The notes: generated from the sequence alone by a model not told the origin. 64,000 nt of DNA from JBEKIK01 sp963845975 (GCA_963845975.1 CAWJUD010000002.1:1178001-1242000); one strand, 5' to 3'. Numbered from the stretch's first letter, positions 44,532-53,279 are shown. A program made the numbers and translations.

Positions 44532-45086
44532 TTATTTGGCGAAGCGGGAGATAAATATCTCCAGTCCTATGAGGATTAAAACTGCGCCGCCGGCGATTTC
44601 AGCCCAGCGTTGCCATCGCGCGCCAAGCCTGCCGCCGAAAGTGATACCCACCGCGCTCAGAATGGCGGTGATAAGTCCGATTACCACGCTGGGCAGCCAA
44701 ACCGAAACTCCCAAAAGCGCCATGCTGATGCCTACGGCCAAGGCGTCGATGCTGGTGGCCAGTGAAAGCGTGAAGAGCATCAGGCCCCGGGTAGGATCGG
44801 CGCTGGAATTTGATTCGTGCCGGTGCCGGCCTCCCACAGCATTTTGCAACCGATGAAGGAAAGCAATCCCAGGGCTACCCAGTGATCGTAATGATGAATA
44901 TAAAGGCTCAGTTCCTTGCCGGCAGACCAGCCGATCACGGGCATCAAGAATTGGAACAGGCCGAAGTGGAAAGCCACGCGAAACGTATGGCGCGGCGTTA
45001 CCCGAACAAGGGCCAAACCCACGGCAATCGACACGGCAAAGGCATCCATGGCCAATCCCAGAGAAATGCCCAGCAAGCTCAGCCAA
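44532..45086 (-). CDS. mntP: Manganese efflux pump MntP, C-terminal fragment
   Basis: C-terminal half of mntP, in true frame from about 44810 onward (DPTRGLMLFTLSLATSIDALAVGISMALLG). It supplies the second half of the six-helix membrane fold, with the internal-repeat motif TSIDALAVG mirroring MDAFAVSIA of the first half. The final helix is LILIGLEIFISRF. Confidence 0.88.
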   Translation of the reverse strand: MAELAGHFSGIGHGCLCRVDCRGFGPCSGNAAPYVSRGFPLRPVPILDARDRLVCRQGTEPLYSSLRSLGSPGIAFLHRLQNAVGGRHRHESNSSADPTRGLMLFTLSLATSIDALAVGISMALLGVSVWLPSVVIGLITAILSAVGITFGGRLGARWQRWAEIAGGAVLILIGLEIFISRFAK

Positions 45087-45098
45087 CTAAGGTCCATG
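44780..45098 (-). CDS. mntP: Manganese efflux pump MntP, N-terminal fragment
   Basis: N-terminal half of an mntP gene spanning 44532-45098. MntP exports Mn2+ across the inner membrane. The motif GLAMDAFAVSIAVGLAL carries the conserved aspartate used for metal binding, and further helices follow (WVALGLLSFIGCKMLWEA). The frame breaks near 44810. An upstream in-frame ATG would add about ten residues. The upstream region does not show a manganese riboswitch core that I can recognise. Confidence 0.88.
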
Positions 45099-45389
45099 GA
45101 TGGAAGGATATTGGTTTTGGGTTTTAAATAATAGAGGGTATCTTGGGATTGATTTTCACGTTGGTGCGGCAGTCGTACTGCCGCAGCCATGTTAGGTTCA
45201 TCCGGGGGCGACAGTGCAAGTATCGCCCCCTACAAGGTTTTATGCCAGGGAATTTCAGGATACCCTGGTATAAAGCGTAGAAATCTTAGGGTCCGGCCGT
45301 GATTAAGGCCATTCATTTATCAGGGCCTGACCCCATTTTATTCTATCAGGCCGCGGAATTCAAAGTTTTCAGAATATCAATCCGGCAGA
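45099..45389. other. Intergenic with hairpin repeats
   Basis: Contains GGTGCGGCAGTCGTACTGCCGCAGC at about 45162-45186 (described in pieces: GCGGCAGT and ACTGCCGC arms), GGGGGCGA...TCGCCCCC at about 45203-45229, and CCAGGG...CCCTGG at about 45247-45270. These look like members of the repeat families elsewhere. No yybP-ykoY-type riboswitch was recognised ahead of mntP. Confidence 0.45.
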
Positions 45390-46541
45390 TTACAACGACG
45401 CCTTGCCTGAGCCGCTTTCGAGAGGTTGGGTCGAAACGTCTTGCTTTGCCGTTTCCGACTCGAGCGAATGTATATACTGTTGCAATGCAGATCGCGTAAC
45501 GTCAAAGCCCTGCAATTCGGCTATTATCTTGTATTGCGGATTTTGGATGACGTCGTCGAAACGTTCCAATATTTTTTCCAGCTTTTTATTCAATTCCGGG
45601 TTATTGTCCGAGTTTTGGCCTAAGAGCTTTTCCAAGTCGTCGATTTCCAGATAGGCCTTCCAGCCCGCTCCAGTCGAGATGCCATCCAGCGATTTTTTCA
45701 GAGTCTGTGCCTTGGCATTAAGCACGTGAGCTTGCCGCAATTCGGCGGTGAGCGAGTATTCTTTCAGGGCAACCTGGAGCGTTTGAAAACTCCAGGATTT
45801 TGTAATCACTTCGTATGTCGGATCTTTGCCGGCGGCTTGGAATTTTTGCGATACATCCGTGAAAAGCGCCCGGGATGCCGCATCGGCAGGGCCGGTTTGC
45901 GGAGCGGCAAGGCGGGTTTTCAATTCAGCCAGCTTGAAGTGTTTTTTCCAACCCTCGCCGGTTGTGAATCCATCCAAGTCTTTACTATAACTATCCAAGG
46001 CCACTGCGATCATCATTCTCAGTTGCTCATCGGTTAATCGGGCGACTTGTCCGGCGGTGGGAACAGGAGGCTGTTCCATGACCTGCTGCGATTGAGCGGC
46101 AATTGGAGCATTGTTAGTATCATAATAATCCGAGCCGGGGTAATAGGCTTGACCATAGTTGTAATAATATCTGTTGTAGTATGGAGCGTACCAATCGTAG
46201 TCGTCGTAGCCGAATGGAATCCCAATTCCCCAGCGGAAATCATGCGATCCGCCGCCGAAATACAAGCCGCTTCCTCCATACCAGCCTCCATAATAGCCGC
46301 GGTTGTAATAGTCTCTGTCATAATAGCCTCGATTGTAATAGCCGTAATCATTTCGATACGGCCCGTTTCCCACGCCGATGCGAACTCCCGATCCCGGCGA
46401 ACCTCCGACGCCGACGCCGATGCCCCATGAAGAATTTCCTCCTCTGGAACCGCGGCCGGAAGGAGGCGCCGCTTGGATTTCCGGAATTAACATTGCCCCT
46501 GATACCATTAATCCGATTGACCATTGAAATAAGTGATGCAT
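45390..46541 (-). CDS. Secreted Gly/Tyr-rich protein with paired helical domains
   Basis: A 383-residue protein I do not recognise. After a signal peptide (about residues 1-26) come a Gly-rich and then a Tyr/Asn/Gly-rich low-complexity part (about 30-150, RGYYDRDYYNRGYYGG-like). Two similar helical segments follow: DGFTTGEGWKKHFKLAEL with KDPTYEVITKSWSFQTLQVALKEY, and DGISTGAGWKAYLEIDDL with NPQYKIIAELQGFDVTRSALQQY. The pair is an internal duplication of about 90 residues. Strong AGGAGG site at the 46541 start. Probably a cell-surface or periplasmic protein. Confidence 0.75.
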   Translation of the reverse strand: MHHLFQWSIGLMVSGAMLIPEIQAAPPSGRGSRGGNSSWGIGVGVGGSPGSGVRIGVGNGPYRNDYGYYNRGYYDRDYYNRGYYGGWYGGSGLYFGGGSHDFRWGIGIPFGYDDYDWYAPYYNRYYYNYGQAYYPGSDYYDTNNAPIAAQSQQVMEQPPVPTAGQVARLTDEQLRMMIAVALDSYSKDLDGFTTGEGWKKHFKLAELKTRLAAPQTGPADAASRALFTDVSQKFQAAGKDPTYEVITKSWSFQTLQVALKEYSLTAELRQAHVLNAKAQTLKKSLDGISTGAGWKAYLEIDDLEKLLGQNSDNNPELNKKLEKILERFDDVIQNPQYKIIAELQGFDVTRSALQQYIHSLESETAKQDVSTQPLESGSGKASL

Positions 46542-46724
46542 GATTGTCCTCCTTTTGCGGAAATGACGATAACTTCGGTTATCAATTTCTATAGTTGGAC
46601 GCATTTTTTACACTGTGGGAATTCTAAGTCAACGGCCAATTTGGTTCAATTCCGATTATTATTTGCATACACATTATGTAACGGGGGTTGCGGCATTTTA
46701 CCCAAATTGCCAAGATAGACAATC

Positions 46725-48506
46725 ATGAACCATCCGCTTAACATTGCCGCCCGGCTGTCTAAAATGGCCCAAGCCATGCCCGATGCCATTGCCGTGGTTG
46801 AGCCGCTTGGCTATGACGAGCAGGGCAAGCGGCAATATGGGCATTTCACCTTCAGGCAACTGGATTGCGACAGCGATTGTATTGCTTACGGTTTGCGTCG
46901 CATGGGAGTTGTTCCCGGCACGCGACTGGCGCTGCTTGTGCGGCCGGGGATCGATTTCGTCTCGTTGGTCTTTGCCTTGCTCAAGGCCGGGGCGGTGAGC
47001 ATTTTGATCGATCCGGGCATGGGCCGAGGAAATCTTGTCGAATGCCTGGCCGAGGCCGAGCCAAAGGGCTTTATTGCAAATCCATTAGTTCAGGCCGTAC
47101 GGTTTTTTTTGCGGCGGAGGTTTCCCCGGGCGAAATTCAACGTAACCGTAGGACGGCGCTGGTTCTGGGGCGGACCGACTTTGAAACAACTTCGCCGAAG
47201 CGCGTCGCCGGAAGCCGGGCAATCGGCCGGCGCCATGGCGGCTACCATGGCCGGCGATCCGGCGGCGATCATCTTTACCACCGGCAGCACCGGTCCGCCC
47301 AAGGGCGTGCTCTTTACGCATGGCAATTTCGAGGCCCAGGTGGAGCAAATCCGCGAGCGTTTCGACATTCGGGCGGGCGAAATCGATCTGCCCGCCTTCC
47401 CGCTGTTCGGATTGTTTAATTGCGCGATGGGCGTAACGGCGGTGATTCCGGACATGGATCCGTCCAGACCGGCCCGGGTAGATCCCGCCAAAATTATCGA
47501 GGCCGTGCGCGATTGGAAGGTTACGCAAACTTTCGGTTCGCCGGCGATATGGGACCGGGTAGGCCGATACTGCGAAGAACATAAAATCCGGCTTTCCACC
47601 GTCCGCCGCGTGTTGTCGTCCGGAGCGCCGGTTCCGGTCGATGTGTTGGTGCGAATGAAGGATTGCATTAATGAGCAAGGCGACATGCATACTCCGTATG
47701 GTGCAACCGAGGCCCTGCCCGTGGCGTCAATCGCGGCAAGCGAGGTGCTGGACGAAACGGCCGAAAAAACCCGGCAAGGGGCGGGAACCTGTGTGGGCCG
47801 AAAATTCACGGGCATTGAATGGAAAGTGATCCGCATTGTGGAGGGGCCAATTCATTCGATCGATGACATCGAAGAATTGCCTCTGGGCGAAATCGGCGAA
47901 CTGATCGTCAGCGGCCCGCAAGTGACCAAACGCTACGTTACCCGCGTGGAAGCGAATAAAACGGCAAAAATCGTCGAAGTTTCATCGTTTAATGCCCATG
48001 TTGGGACGGCAGTTAAACTGCCGTCCCAACATGGAAGCCGGAGCACTCGTACCGGGAATGATAATGAAACAACGATTTGGCATCGCATGGGCGATGCGGG
48101 TTATTTTGACCTGGAAGGCCGGTTCTGGTTTTGCGGGCGGGTGGCACATTGCGTGCTTTCGGCCGGCGGCCCGTTGTATCCGATCTGCTGCGAGGCGATA
48201 TTCAACCAACATCCAGATATTTTCCGCTCGGCATTGGTAGGCGTCGGCCCGCCCGGTGTTCAGCGACCGGTCATTGTTCTGGAGCCCAAGCCAGGCAAAT
48301 TCCCAGAGACCGCGGCGGCGAAAAAAGCTTTGCTAGACGAGATCCGCCGGCTTGGACAAAGCAGTCGGCTTACGAAATCAATCGGCGATTTTCTCCTCCA
48401 CCCTTCTTTCCCCGTAGACATCCGCCACAATGCCAAAATTTTTCGTGAAAAACTGGCCGTTTGGGCCGGCAAAACATTGGGGTGGAACCGCGAAAAGGGG
48501 CCGTAA
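46725..48506 (+). CDS. OleC-like AMP-dependent ligase (fatty acid CoA ligase family)
   Basis: A 593-residue adenylating enzyme. The AMP-binding P-loop is IFTTGSTGPPKGVLFTHGNF near residue 185; later come TPYGATEALPVASI and WHRMGDAGYFDLEGRFWFCGR. The pattern GATEALPVA and short length match the OleC-type enzymes that convert beta-hydroxy acids to beta-lactones in olefin synthesis, often also labelled fatty acid CoA ligase. No oleA/B/D gene is nearby, so that role is tentative. A 37-base palindrome is inserted in frame at 47997-48033 (SSFNAHVGTAVKLPSQHGS) before the WHRMGD motif. Confidence 0.85.
   Translation: MNHPLNIAARLSKMAQAMPDAIAVVEPLGYDEQGKRQYGHFTFRQLDCDSDCIAYGLRRMGVVPGTRLALLVRPGIDFVSLVFALLKAGAVSILIDPGMGRGNLVECLAEAEPKGFIANPLVQAVRFFLRRRFPRAKFNVTVGRRWFWGGPTLKQLRRSASPEAGQSAGAMAATMAGDPAAIIFTTGSTGPPKGVLFTHGNFEAQVEQIRERFDIRAGEIDLPAFPLFGLFNCAMGVTAVIPDMDPSRPARVDPAKIIEAVRDWKVTQTFGSPAIWDRVGRYCEEHKIRLSTVRRVLSSGAPVPVDVLVRMKDCINEQGDMHTPYGATEALPVASIAASEVLDETAEKTRQGAGTCVGRKFTGIEWKVIRIVEGPIHSIDDIEELPLGEIGELIVSGPQVTKRYVTRVEANKTAKIVEVSSFNAHVGTAVKLPSQHGSRSTRTGNDNETTIWHRMGDAGYFDLEGRFWFCGRVAHCVLSAGGPLYPICCEAIFNQHPDIFRSALVGVGPPGVQRPVIVLEPKPGKFPETAAAKKALLDEIRRLGQSSRLTKSIGDFLLHPSFPVDIRHNAKIFREKLAVWAGKTLGWNREKGP
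47997..48033. repeat. 37-base near-perfect palindrome in frame inside the OleC-like gene
   Basis: CATGTTGGGACGGCAGT and ACTGCCGTCCCAACATG are exact 17-base inverted arms around TAA. It belongs to the GGCAGTT family found intergenically at 43914-43943 and 44267-44297. The central TAA is not in the gene's frame, so the frame stays open. Confidence 0.92.
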
Positions 48507-48555
48507 TAAAATAAGCCATCCAAACCGGGAGGTTGTTGAAAGTCAAATAAATAAT

Positions 48556-48606
48556 GTCGAAAGTCCCCTCTCCGGGCACCGACCGAAGGTTGGTCGGGAG
48601 AGGGGA
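48556..48606. repeat. CTCTCC hairpin repeat, intergenic
   Basis: CCCCTCTCCGGGCACCGACC, then GAAGGTTGGTCGGGAGAGGG form a strong hairpin. It lies between the convergent OleC-like gene and lptB and may serve as a bidirectional terminator. Confidence 0.65.
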
Positions 48607-48658
48607 GTAATTTGCAAAACACCAGTATAAGATTCAATAGGCCTCATGCAATTAGGCC

Positions 48659-49447
48659 TCAGCGCCGGCGGGGGACTTCGTGACTGCGTTGGGTATCGGC
48701 GCGGTGAGGCGTTATAGCGCCCTTCTGTCCGATGTCCATGTCTTCGCCGAAGTAGTATTTCCTGGCCTCGGGATTGGCGAGCACCTCGTGGGGAGGGCCG
48801 TGGCAATCCACTTTGCCGTTGCGGATCAAATAACAGCGATCGGTGATTTGCAGGGTCTCGCGGACCTGGTGATCGGTGATCAAAATGGCTATCCCCTGGT
48901 CCCGCAATTGATGGATGATTTTCTGGATGCTGGCGATAGTTACCGGGTCGATGCCCGTGAACGGCTCGTCGAGCAAGATGATTTTGGGATTGGAAACCAA
49001 AGAGCGGGCGATTTCCAGGCGCCGCCTTTCACCGCCGGAAAGCGATAGGGCCATGGCCTTGCGCAGGCGTTTGATGTCGAACTGTTCCAGGAGTTCGTTG
49101 CAGCGGCGATAGCGGATTTTGCGGTCCATGCCGAGCATTTCCATCACGCCCAGGAGGTTTTTTTCCACGCTTAATTTGCGGAACACGCTGGATTCCTGGG
49201 CCAGGTATCCCATGCCTCCCTCGCGGGCCCGCATGTACATGGGCCAATTGGTGATGTCCAGGCCGTTGATTTTAACCGTGCCGGCATTGGGCACGATCAT
49301 GCCGCAGGTCATGCGGAAGCAGGTGGTTTTGCCGGCCCCGTTGGGACCCAACAGGCCCACGATTTCGCCTTGATCGACGCGGAAATCCACGCCGTCGACC
49401 ACGCGCCGCATGCCGTATATTTTTATCAATCCTTGGGCTTCGAGCAT
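48659..49447 (-). CDS. lptB: LPS export ABC transporter ATP-binding protein
   Basis: A 262-residue ABC ATPase that powers LPS extraction from the inner membrane with LptFG. Motifs: Walker A GLLGPNGAGKTTCFRMTCG near residue 33, Q-loop MGYLAQESSVFRKLSVEKN, signature LSLSGGERRRLEIARSL near 135, Walker B KIILLDEPFTGIDPVTI and H-loop ILITDHQVRETL. The Q-loop text is diagnostic of LptB. A 30-residue basic tail (HRADTQRSHEVPRRR) exceeds the usual length. Downstream of two signal peptidase genes on the same strand. Confidence 0.95.
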   Translation of the reverse strand: MLEAQGLIKIYGMRRVVDGVDFRVDQGEIVGLLGPNGAGKTTCFRMTCGMIVPNAGTVKINGLDITNWPMYMRAREGGMGYLAQESSVFRKLSVEKNLLGVMEMLGMDRKIRYRRCNELLEQFDIKRLRKAMALSLSGGERRRLEIARSLVSNPKIILLDEPFTGIDPVTIASIQKIIHQLRDQGIAILITDHQVRETLQITDRCYLIRNGKVDCHGPPHEVLANPEARKYYFGEDMDIGQKGAITPHRADTQRSHEVPRRR

Positions 49448-49560
49448 GAGAGATAGGGTTCAGAGGTCAGGGTTCAGGGTTCAGAGGGGTTCAGGATTCG
49501 GCGTTCAGGGTTCAGGATTCGGGACATCAACATTGCGAAACCGCAAGCGGTTTTCATGAT

Positions 49561-50037
49561 TTATTTAATGAAGTGCATTCTGGAAAAATTGGGAAAGTAT
49601 GGGAAGGGGATATTTACGTAAGGGATTCGATGCCAGGAGTGCGGCCAGTAGATAAACATGGCCTTGCCTTTTAGCAGATCGCTATCGATTACCCAGGGAT
49701 TGCTTTGTCCTGTAGTTGATTCCCACAATCGGCTATCCTGGCTTTTTGCGCTATTGTCGCCCAGGGCGAAGAATTGATCGTCCTTTATGGTGAATTCCAC
49801 TTGCCGCAAATTGCTTTCTTCGAGATCTCTCCACTGTGAAGGATCGGAAAAGAATTGGTCAACATTTCCTTGATACATTAATGGAGGCATTGTTTTATAG
49901 TCCATGAGAGCGCCCATTCTTTTATCCACGGCTATATAGTAGATATCGCGCAAGATTTTTAGATGGCTCAATTTCAGTTTGGCGCCCTGCGATGCCAGGC
50001 CTACCGGCGTTAGATCGGAGCGAGTTGGGATGCGCAT
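49561..50037 (-). CDS. lepB: Signal peptidase I, C-terminal fragment
   Basis: Last part of lepB (full gene 49561-51321), in true frame from about 50035. It carries box E, QFFALGDNSAKSQDSRLWE, which contains the conserved GDN(S)xxSxDSR motif of type I signal peptidases. The tail WVIDSDLLKGKAMFIYWPHSW is also typical. Confidence 0.88.
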   Translation of the reverse strand: MRIPTRSDLTPVGLASQGAKLKLSHLKILRDIYYIAVDKRMGALMDYKTMPPLMYQGNVDQFFSDPSQWRDLEESNLRQVEFTIKDDQFFALGDNSAKSQDSRLWESTTGQSNPWVIDSDLLKGKAMFIYWPHSWHRIPYVNIPFPYFPNFSRMHFIK

Positions 50038-50686
50038 TGTTTAGATCGCCGTAGGTGGTCGGCGAGTCGAATTTCACTACATTGTCGTTAACCCAGAGCA
50101 GCAATTGCCTGTCGCAGTTGGAAAACATCAGATTGTATTTCCCCGGTCCGCGAAATTTCGTCTCCGCGGCGGGATGGAACGATTGCATATCGTCGCCGAT
50201 GACGGAGAGCGCGGCCTTGCCGGTGGCGGCGTCGAGCCGGCATTGAAATTTCCGCCCGCCTTTGACAAGTTCCAGGACCACTTGACCGTCCTTGTTTTCC
50301 AGTTCCGCGGTGGCTGAAACGGCCAGATCGCCCACCCAGTGCAAACCAAATATAGCTGGATCGGGAGCCAAATTATGGGTTACTTGCGCGACTGTCTGTC
50401 CCGTGTCGTAAGCCGTAAAATCGGTGATCAAATGCGGTTTTATCGCATCCTGGACAAAGGGCCTGCCCGATACGTCTGTTTTCCATTGATAGAACGAAGG
50501 CACCAGATGATGGTAACGAAGCCAGACTTCGCCGGCCGCCGCGCCATCGGTGCTGTAAGCGGCGTAATCATCCGAGGTCCACGCGCCGGCCGCGCCGCCT
50601 GCGGCGGGATCGGATAGCCAGCGGACGGGGCAGCCGAATTTTGCGATTGCCGGCATGTAATCGTTGTCGAAGACCGTTTGCAGCAT
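49922..50686 (-). CDS. lepB: Signal peptidase I, middle fragment (inserted domain)
   Basis: Middle of lepB, in frame from about 50725 to 50035. It is not found in ordinary LepB. About 150 residues (AVSATAELENKDGQVVLEL ... GKYNLMFSNCDRQLLLWVNDNVVKFDS) look like a concanavalin/laminin-G-type beta-sandwich placed between the catalytic lysine and box E. Preceded by an acidic, flexible DNDYMPAIAKFG part. Confidence 0.8.
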   Translation of the reverse strand: MLQTVFDNDYMPAIAKFGCPVRWLSDPAAGGAAGAWTSDDYAAYSTDGAAAGEVWLRYHHLVPSFYQWKTDVSGRPFVQDAIKPHLITDFTAYDTGQTVAQVTHNLAPDPAIFGLHWVGDLAVSATAELENKDGQVVLELVKGGRKFQCRLDAATGKAALSVIGDDMQSFHPAAETKFRGPGKYNLMFSNCDRQLLLWVNDNVVKFDSPTTYGDLNNAHPNSLRSNAGRPGIAGRQTEIEPSKNLARYLLYSRG

Positions 50687-50715
50687 GGCCAGCAGTTTAT
50701 CCGGCGGTTTCCTCG

Positions 50716-51321
50716 CTATAAGAAACTCCTCCTGGCCTTCGTTTCCTCCGCGCCGTTTTTATCGTTGCGGATCCAAACATCGCCGAAACGGATGCGAAGG
50801 GTTTCGTTCGGCAAGCCTACCAGGCGTTTGATGTAATTGTCGTGGGCGCCTTCCGGATAATAAAAGACGATCACATCCCAGCGTTTTGGATCGTCGAATT
50901 GGTAGGAAAATTTGTTGACGATAATGCGATCGCCCGAATACGACGGCTGCGGGTTGCGGCCGTCGATTTCCATGGTATAGCGGCACATGGGGCAGGTGCA
51001 ACTTGCTATTTGGTCGTTATCCGTTTTAGATTGGCCTTCCTTAGTCACCTCTTCGCTGGCGCTTACCTGGAAGGGATAGTCGCATATTTTGCATTTCACG
51101 TCTTTGTGTCGTCCCATCAGCGTGGGCGCCATCGAGCCGGTGGGAATGACAAATGCCTCGGCCTCGAAAGTGCGGAACAAAAACGCCAGTATAAAGGCAA
51201 TCGCCACCGATTCGATTGTCTCGCGAATCGATGCCGCCGACGGTTTATGGCGGGCAAGCCATGGCTTTGCGGGCTCAGGCGGGGGCGCTTTGGAGGGCAT
51301 GTTTGGTTTAGATTTTGCCAT
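50716..51321 (-). CDS. lepB: Signal peptidase I, N-terminal catalytic fragment
   Basis: Start of lepB, the membrane serine protease that removes signal peptides from exported proteins. One TM helix (about residues 36-50) is followed by the nucleophile Ser63 in VIPTGSMAPTL and the general-base Lys165 in NYIKRLVGLPNE. Between them a putative zinc ribbon (C77, C80, C108, C110, C113) is inserted. The frame breaks near 50725, after EETKA. The rejoined protein would exceed 550 residues, much longer than E. coli LepB domains. Confidence 0.92.
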   Translation of the reverse strand: MAKSKPNMPSKAPPPEPAKPWLARHKPSAASIRETIESVAIAFILAFLFRTFEAEAFVIPTGSMAPTLMGRHKDVKCKICDYPFQVSASEEVTKEGQSKTDNDQIASCTCPMCRYTMEIDGRNPQPSYSGDRIIVNKFSYQFDDPKRWDVIVFYYPEGAHDNYIKRLVGLPNETLRIRFGDVWIRNDKNGAEETKARRSFL

Positions 51322-51442
51322 GAATAACAGGAGCCAGGGTTCAGGGTTCAGATGTCAGGGTTCAGAGGTCATTGGTCGATGTGCAAATTCGCAATTTGCA
51401 ATCAGTTAGGTTTACGATCAAATAACACCTTAAGTTTTATGT

Positions 51443-52945
51443 CTACCGAATATACCCAATCCGCCGCGGATCGGGAACCTGAAATTGCCAGGGACCAATT
51501 GTAATTGATTTGGCGGGGAACAAGATCATTAACGGCTTGCCAATTAACAAGTTGTCAACCACGGGAGTGCGACTGGGCCAGGTTCGGCTATCCTCGGAAA
51601 TTGAACTGTTGTCTCCCAGGACAAAATATTCATTATCCCCCAATTGGATGGGTTCATCTTGTGCCCGCCGGTTATCCCAGCCGATAGGCTGGGTATAATA
51701 TACGTCCCTGTATATCCTCAGGCCCTCCACCACGACTCCCAGTCCTTCTATCCCTATGGCGAAGGGTTGAGATGTCGATTCGATGGGTAAAATCGGATCA
51801 TCTATGGGCAGGCAAAAAACTGTCAGATCGTTTATGGCCAACAAGAATTGCCGGTCAATCAATGAGACAATTATGTCCGCACCTTTATTATTCCAGGCAA
51901 TCCGATTGCCTTCCGGCAAGATCTCGCGGCCGTTGCGAGTTACCTGATAGGCGCCGGCCATTGGATCGATTTCAACCTGGAAAACATCCTTGCCGTAAAT
52001 TGCCCGAATGAAAAATTTTCCTCGGCCAACTATTTTCATTAAGTGAAAAGAGAGCATAAGATCGTTTAGTGCATGCACGTCTTCCTCGCGGCGCGGCAGG
52101 CTTTGATTGTAAGGCATGATGTCGGTAATGGGGCATTCTTGAACTTCACCCTGCCGGTCCGGTATTCGCCGCCAATTATGATAGACGAGCCAGTCGATGG
52201 CAGTATTGCCGCCCTTATCAGTTGTGCATGGATGCGTGAGCCGCCCATTGGCCGAATTCCAAAGGCTTTTTTCATTTTCGCCTTGCCAGCGCGGGGGTAG
52301 AACCGGCCGGCCAGGCGCGGCGGCGGACGAATATTTAGCGTCATAGACCATCACCGCCATCGAGCGTTGGCAATCCAGAGATTTGCGTTGGATTTGTCCG
52401 TTGACGTAGACGTCGCCGTTTTGTATTTGAACCGATTCGCCGGGCAGGCCCGCCACGCGTTTTATCACGATTTTTTTCGCTTCGCGGGGGTGTCGGAAGG
52501 CCGCGATTTCCCAGCGCCGGGGGCGGCGAAATTGATAAGCCGAACGATCGATCAGCAGGCGATCTCCGTCCAGATCGGGCAGCGAGTCTATGCCATTAAT
52601 CACGCAACCGCAATTTGGACATATTGCCCGGGGACTTGCCGGCAGAACCTCGGCGTCGCAAGCAAAGGCAAAGCCGCAATCGGCGCAGATCACGTTGCGA
52701 TGAATACCCAACAAGTTTAAGGCCATGGAACCGCCGGATACCCGGCAAGGCGTAATTAGGCCGTCGATAAACCAGGTCTGGAGGGACAGGAAAAGGATAC
52801 ATATATATGTCCCCCCCTCTATAATGGTTCGCAACAAGGACCTAGCTGGGGAAGGGGCAGCGTACATGACATAACCGAAAAACATAATGCCGGATAACGA
52901 ATATGCAATCCTAATCGTGATAGAAATGATGTAAAAAGGCAACAT
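51443..52945 (-). CDS. Second type I signal peptidase (S26), planctomycete long form
   Basis: An intact 500-residue S26 peptidase directly upstream of lepB. Nucleophile Ser73 lies in RVSGGSMALNL and Lys162 in IVIKRVAGLPGE, with a CxxC...CPNCGC zinc ribbon (C87, C90, C109, C112, C114) between them. It shows the same inserted beta-sandwich (FFIRAIYGKDVFQVEIDP ... DRQFLLAINDLTVF) and box E as EYFVLGDNSSISEDSRTW. N-terminal hydrophobic stretches (about 1-30 and 45-62) anchor it. It is probably a paralogue from tandem duplication with different substrates. Confidence 0.9.
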   Translation of the reverse strand: MLPFYIISITIRIAYSLSGIMFFGYVMYAAPSPARSLLRTIIEGGTYICILFLSLQTWFIDGLITPCRVSGGSMALNLLGIHRNVICADCGFAFACDAEVLPASPRAICPNCGCVINGIDSLPDLDGDRLLIDRSAYQFRRPRRWEIAAFRHPREAKKIVIKRVAGLPGESVQIQNGDVYVNGQIQRKSLDCQRSMAVMVYDAKYSSAAAPGRPVLPPRWQGENEKSLWNSANGRLTHPCTTDKGGNTAIDWLVYHNWRRIPDRQGEVQECPITDIMPYNQSLPRREEDVHALNDLMLSFHLMKIVGRGKFFIRAIYGKDVFQVEIDPMAGAYQVTRNGREILPEGNRIAWNNKGADIIVSLIDRQFLLAINDLTVFCLPIDDPILPIESTSQPFAIGIEGLGVVVEGLRIYRDVYYTQPIGWDNRRAQDEPIQLGDNEYFVLGDNSSISEDSRTWPSRTPVVDNLLIGKPLMILFPAKSITIGPWQFQVPDPRRIGYIR

Positions 52946-53093
52946 CGATAAACTATCTTATTTCCCAGTCGTGGGAAAAAACAAGGAATTTTTGTATCCC
53001 CCTGCAGACCACCATCGGCCGCTTTAGGGGGATGCTAGATTTGATATAAGACTTACGCGTAAAAGACTAGAGACCTCGGCGAGTACAACTTCC

Positions 53094-53279
53094 GTGAGTT
53101 TAGAAAAAAGACGAGATTATCGATTTGCCGTTCCAATTTCGCGGCGAGAAGGCGAGCTGCGATTCGGCGAAATTCGCTTGCCGGTGCAGTTGTTCGATCA
53201 ATCGGCCGGCGGGTTTGCGGCAATGTCATGGCTGCCGCCCGGCGTGGGAATTGGCAGCAGGGGTTTGTTGCGCCGGTGA
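53094..53279 (+). CDS. PilZ-like/membrane protein, N-terminal fragment
   Basis: Start of one gene spanning 53094-54060 with a break near 53272. MSLEKRRDYRFAVPISRREGEL resembles the RR...R opening of a PilZ domain, which can bind c-di-GMP, followed by LFDQSAGGFAAM. A missing or extra base at GCGCCGGTGACGATTGG moves reading to DDWYEIRLVYVMPID in the next frame. Confidence 0.55.
   Translation: MSLEKRRDYRFAVPISRREGELRFGEIRLPVQLFDQSAGGFAAMSWLPPGVGIGSRGLLRR

Noticed and set aside
45099..45389. Manganese (yybP-ykoY) riboswitch ahead of mntP
   Set aside because: Hairpins are present, but they match the dispersed repeat families and not the riboswitch core.
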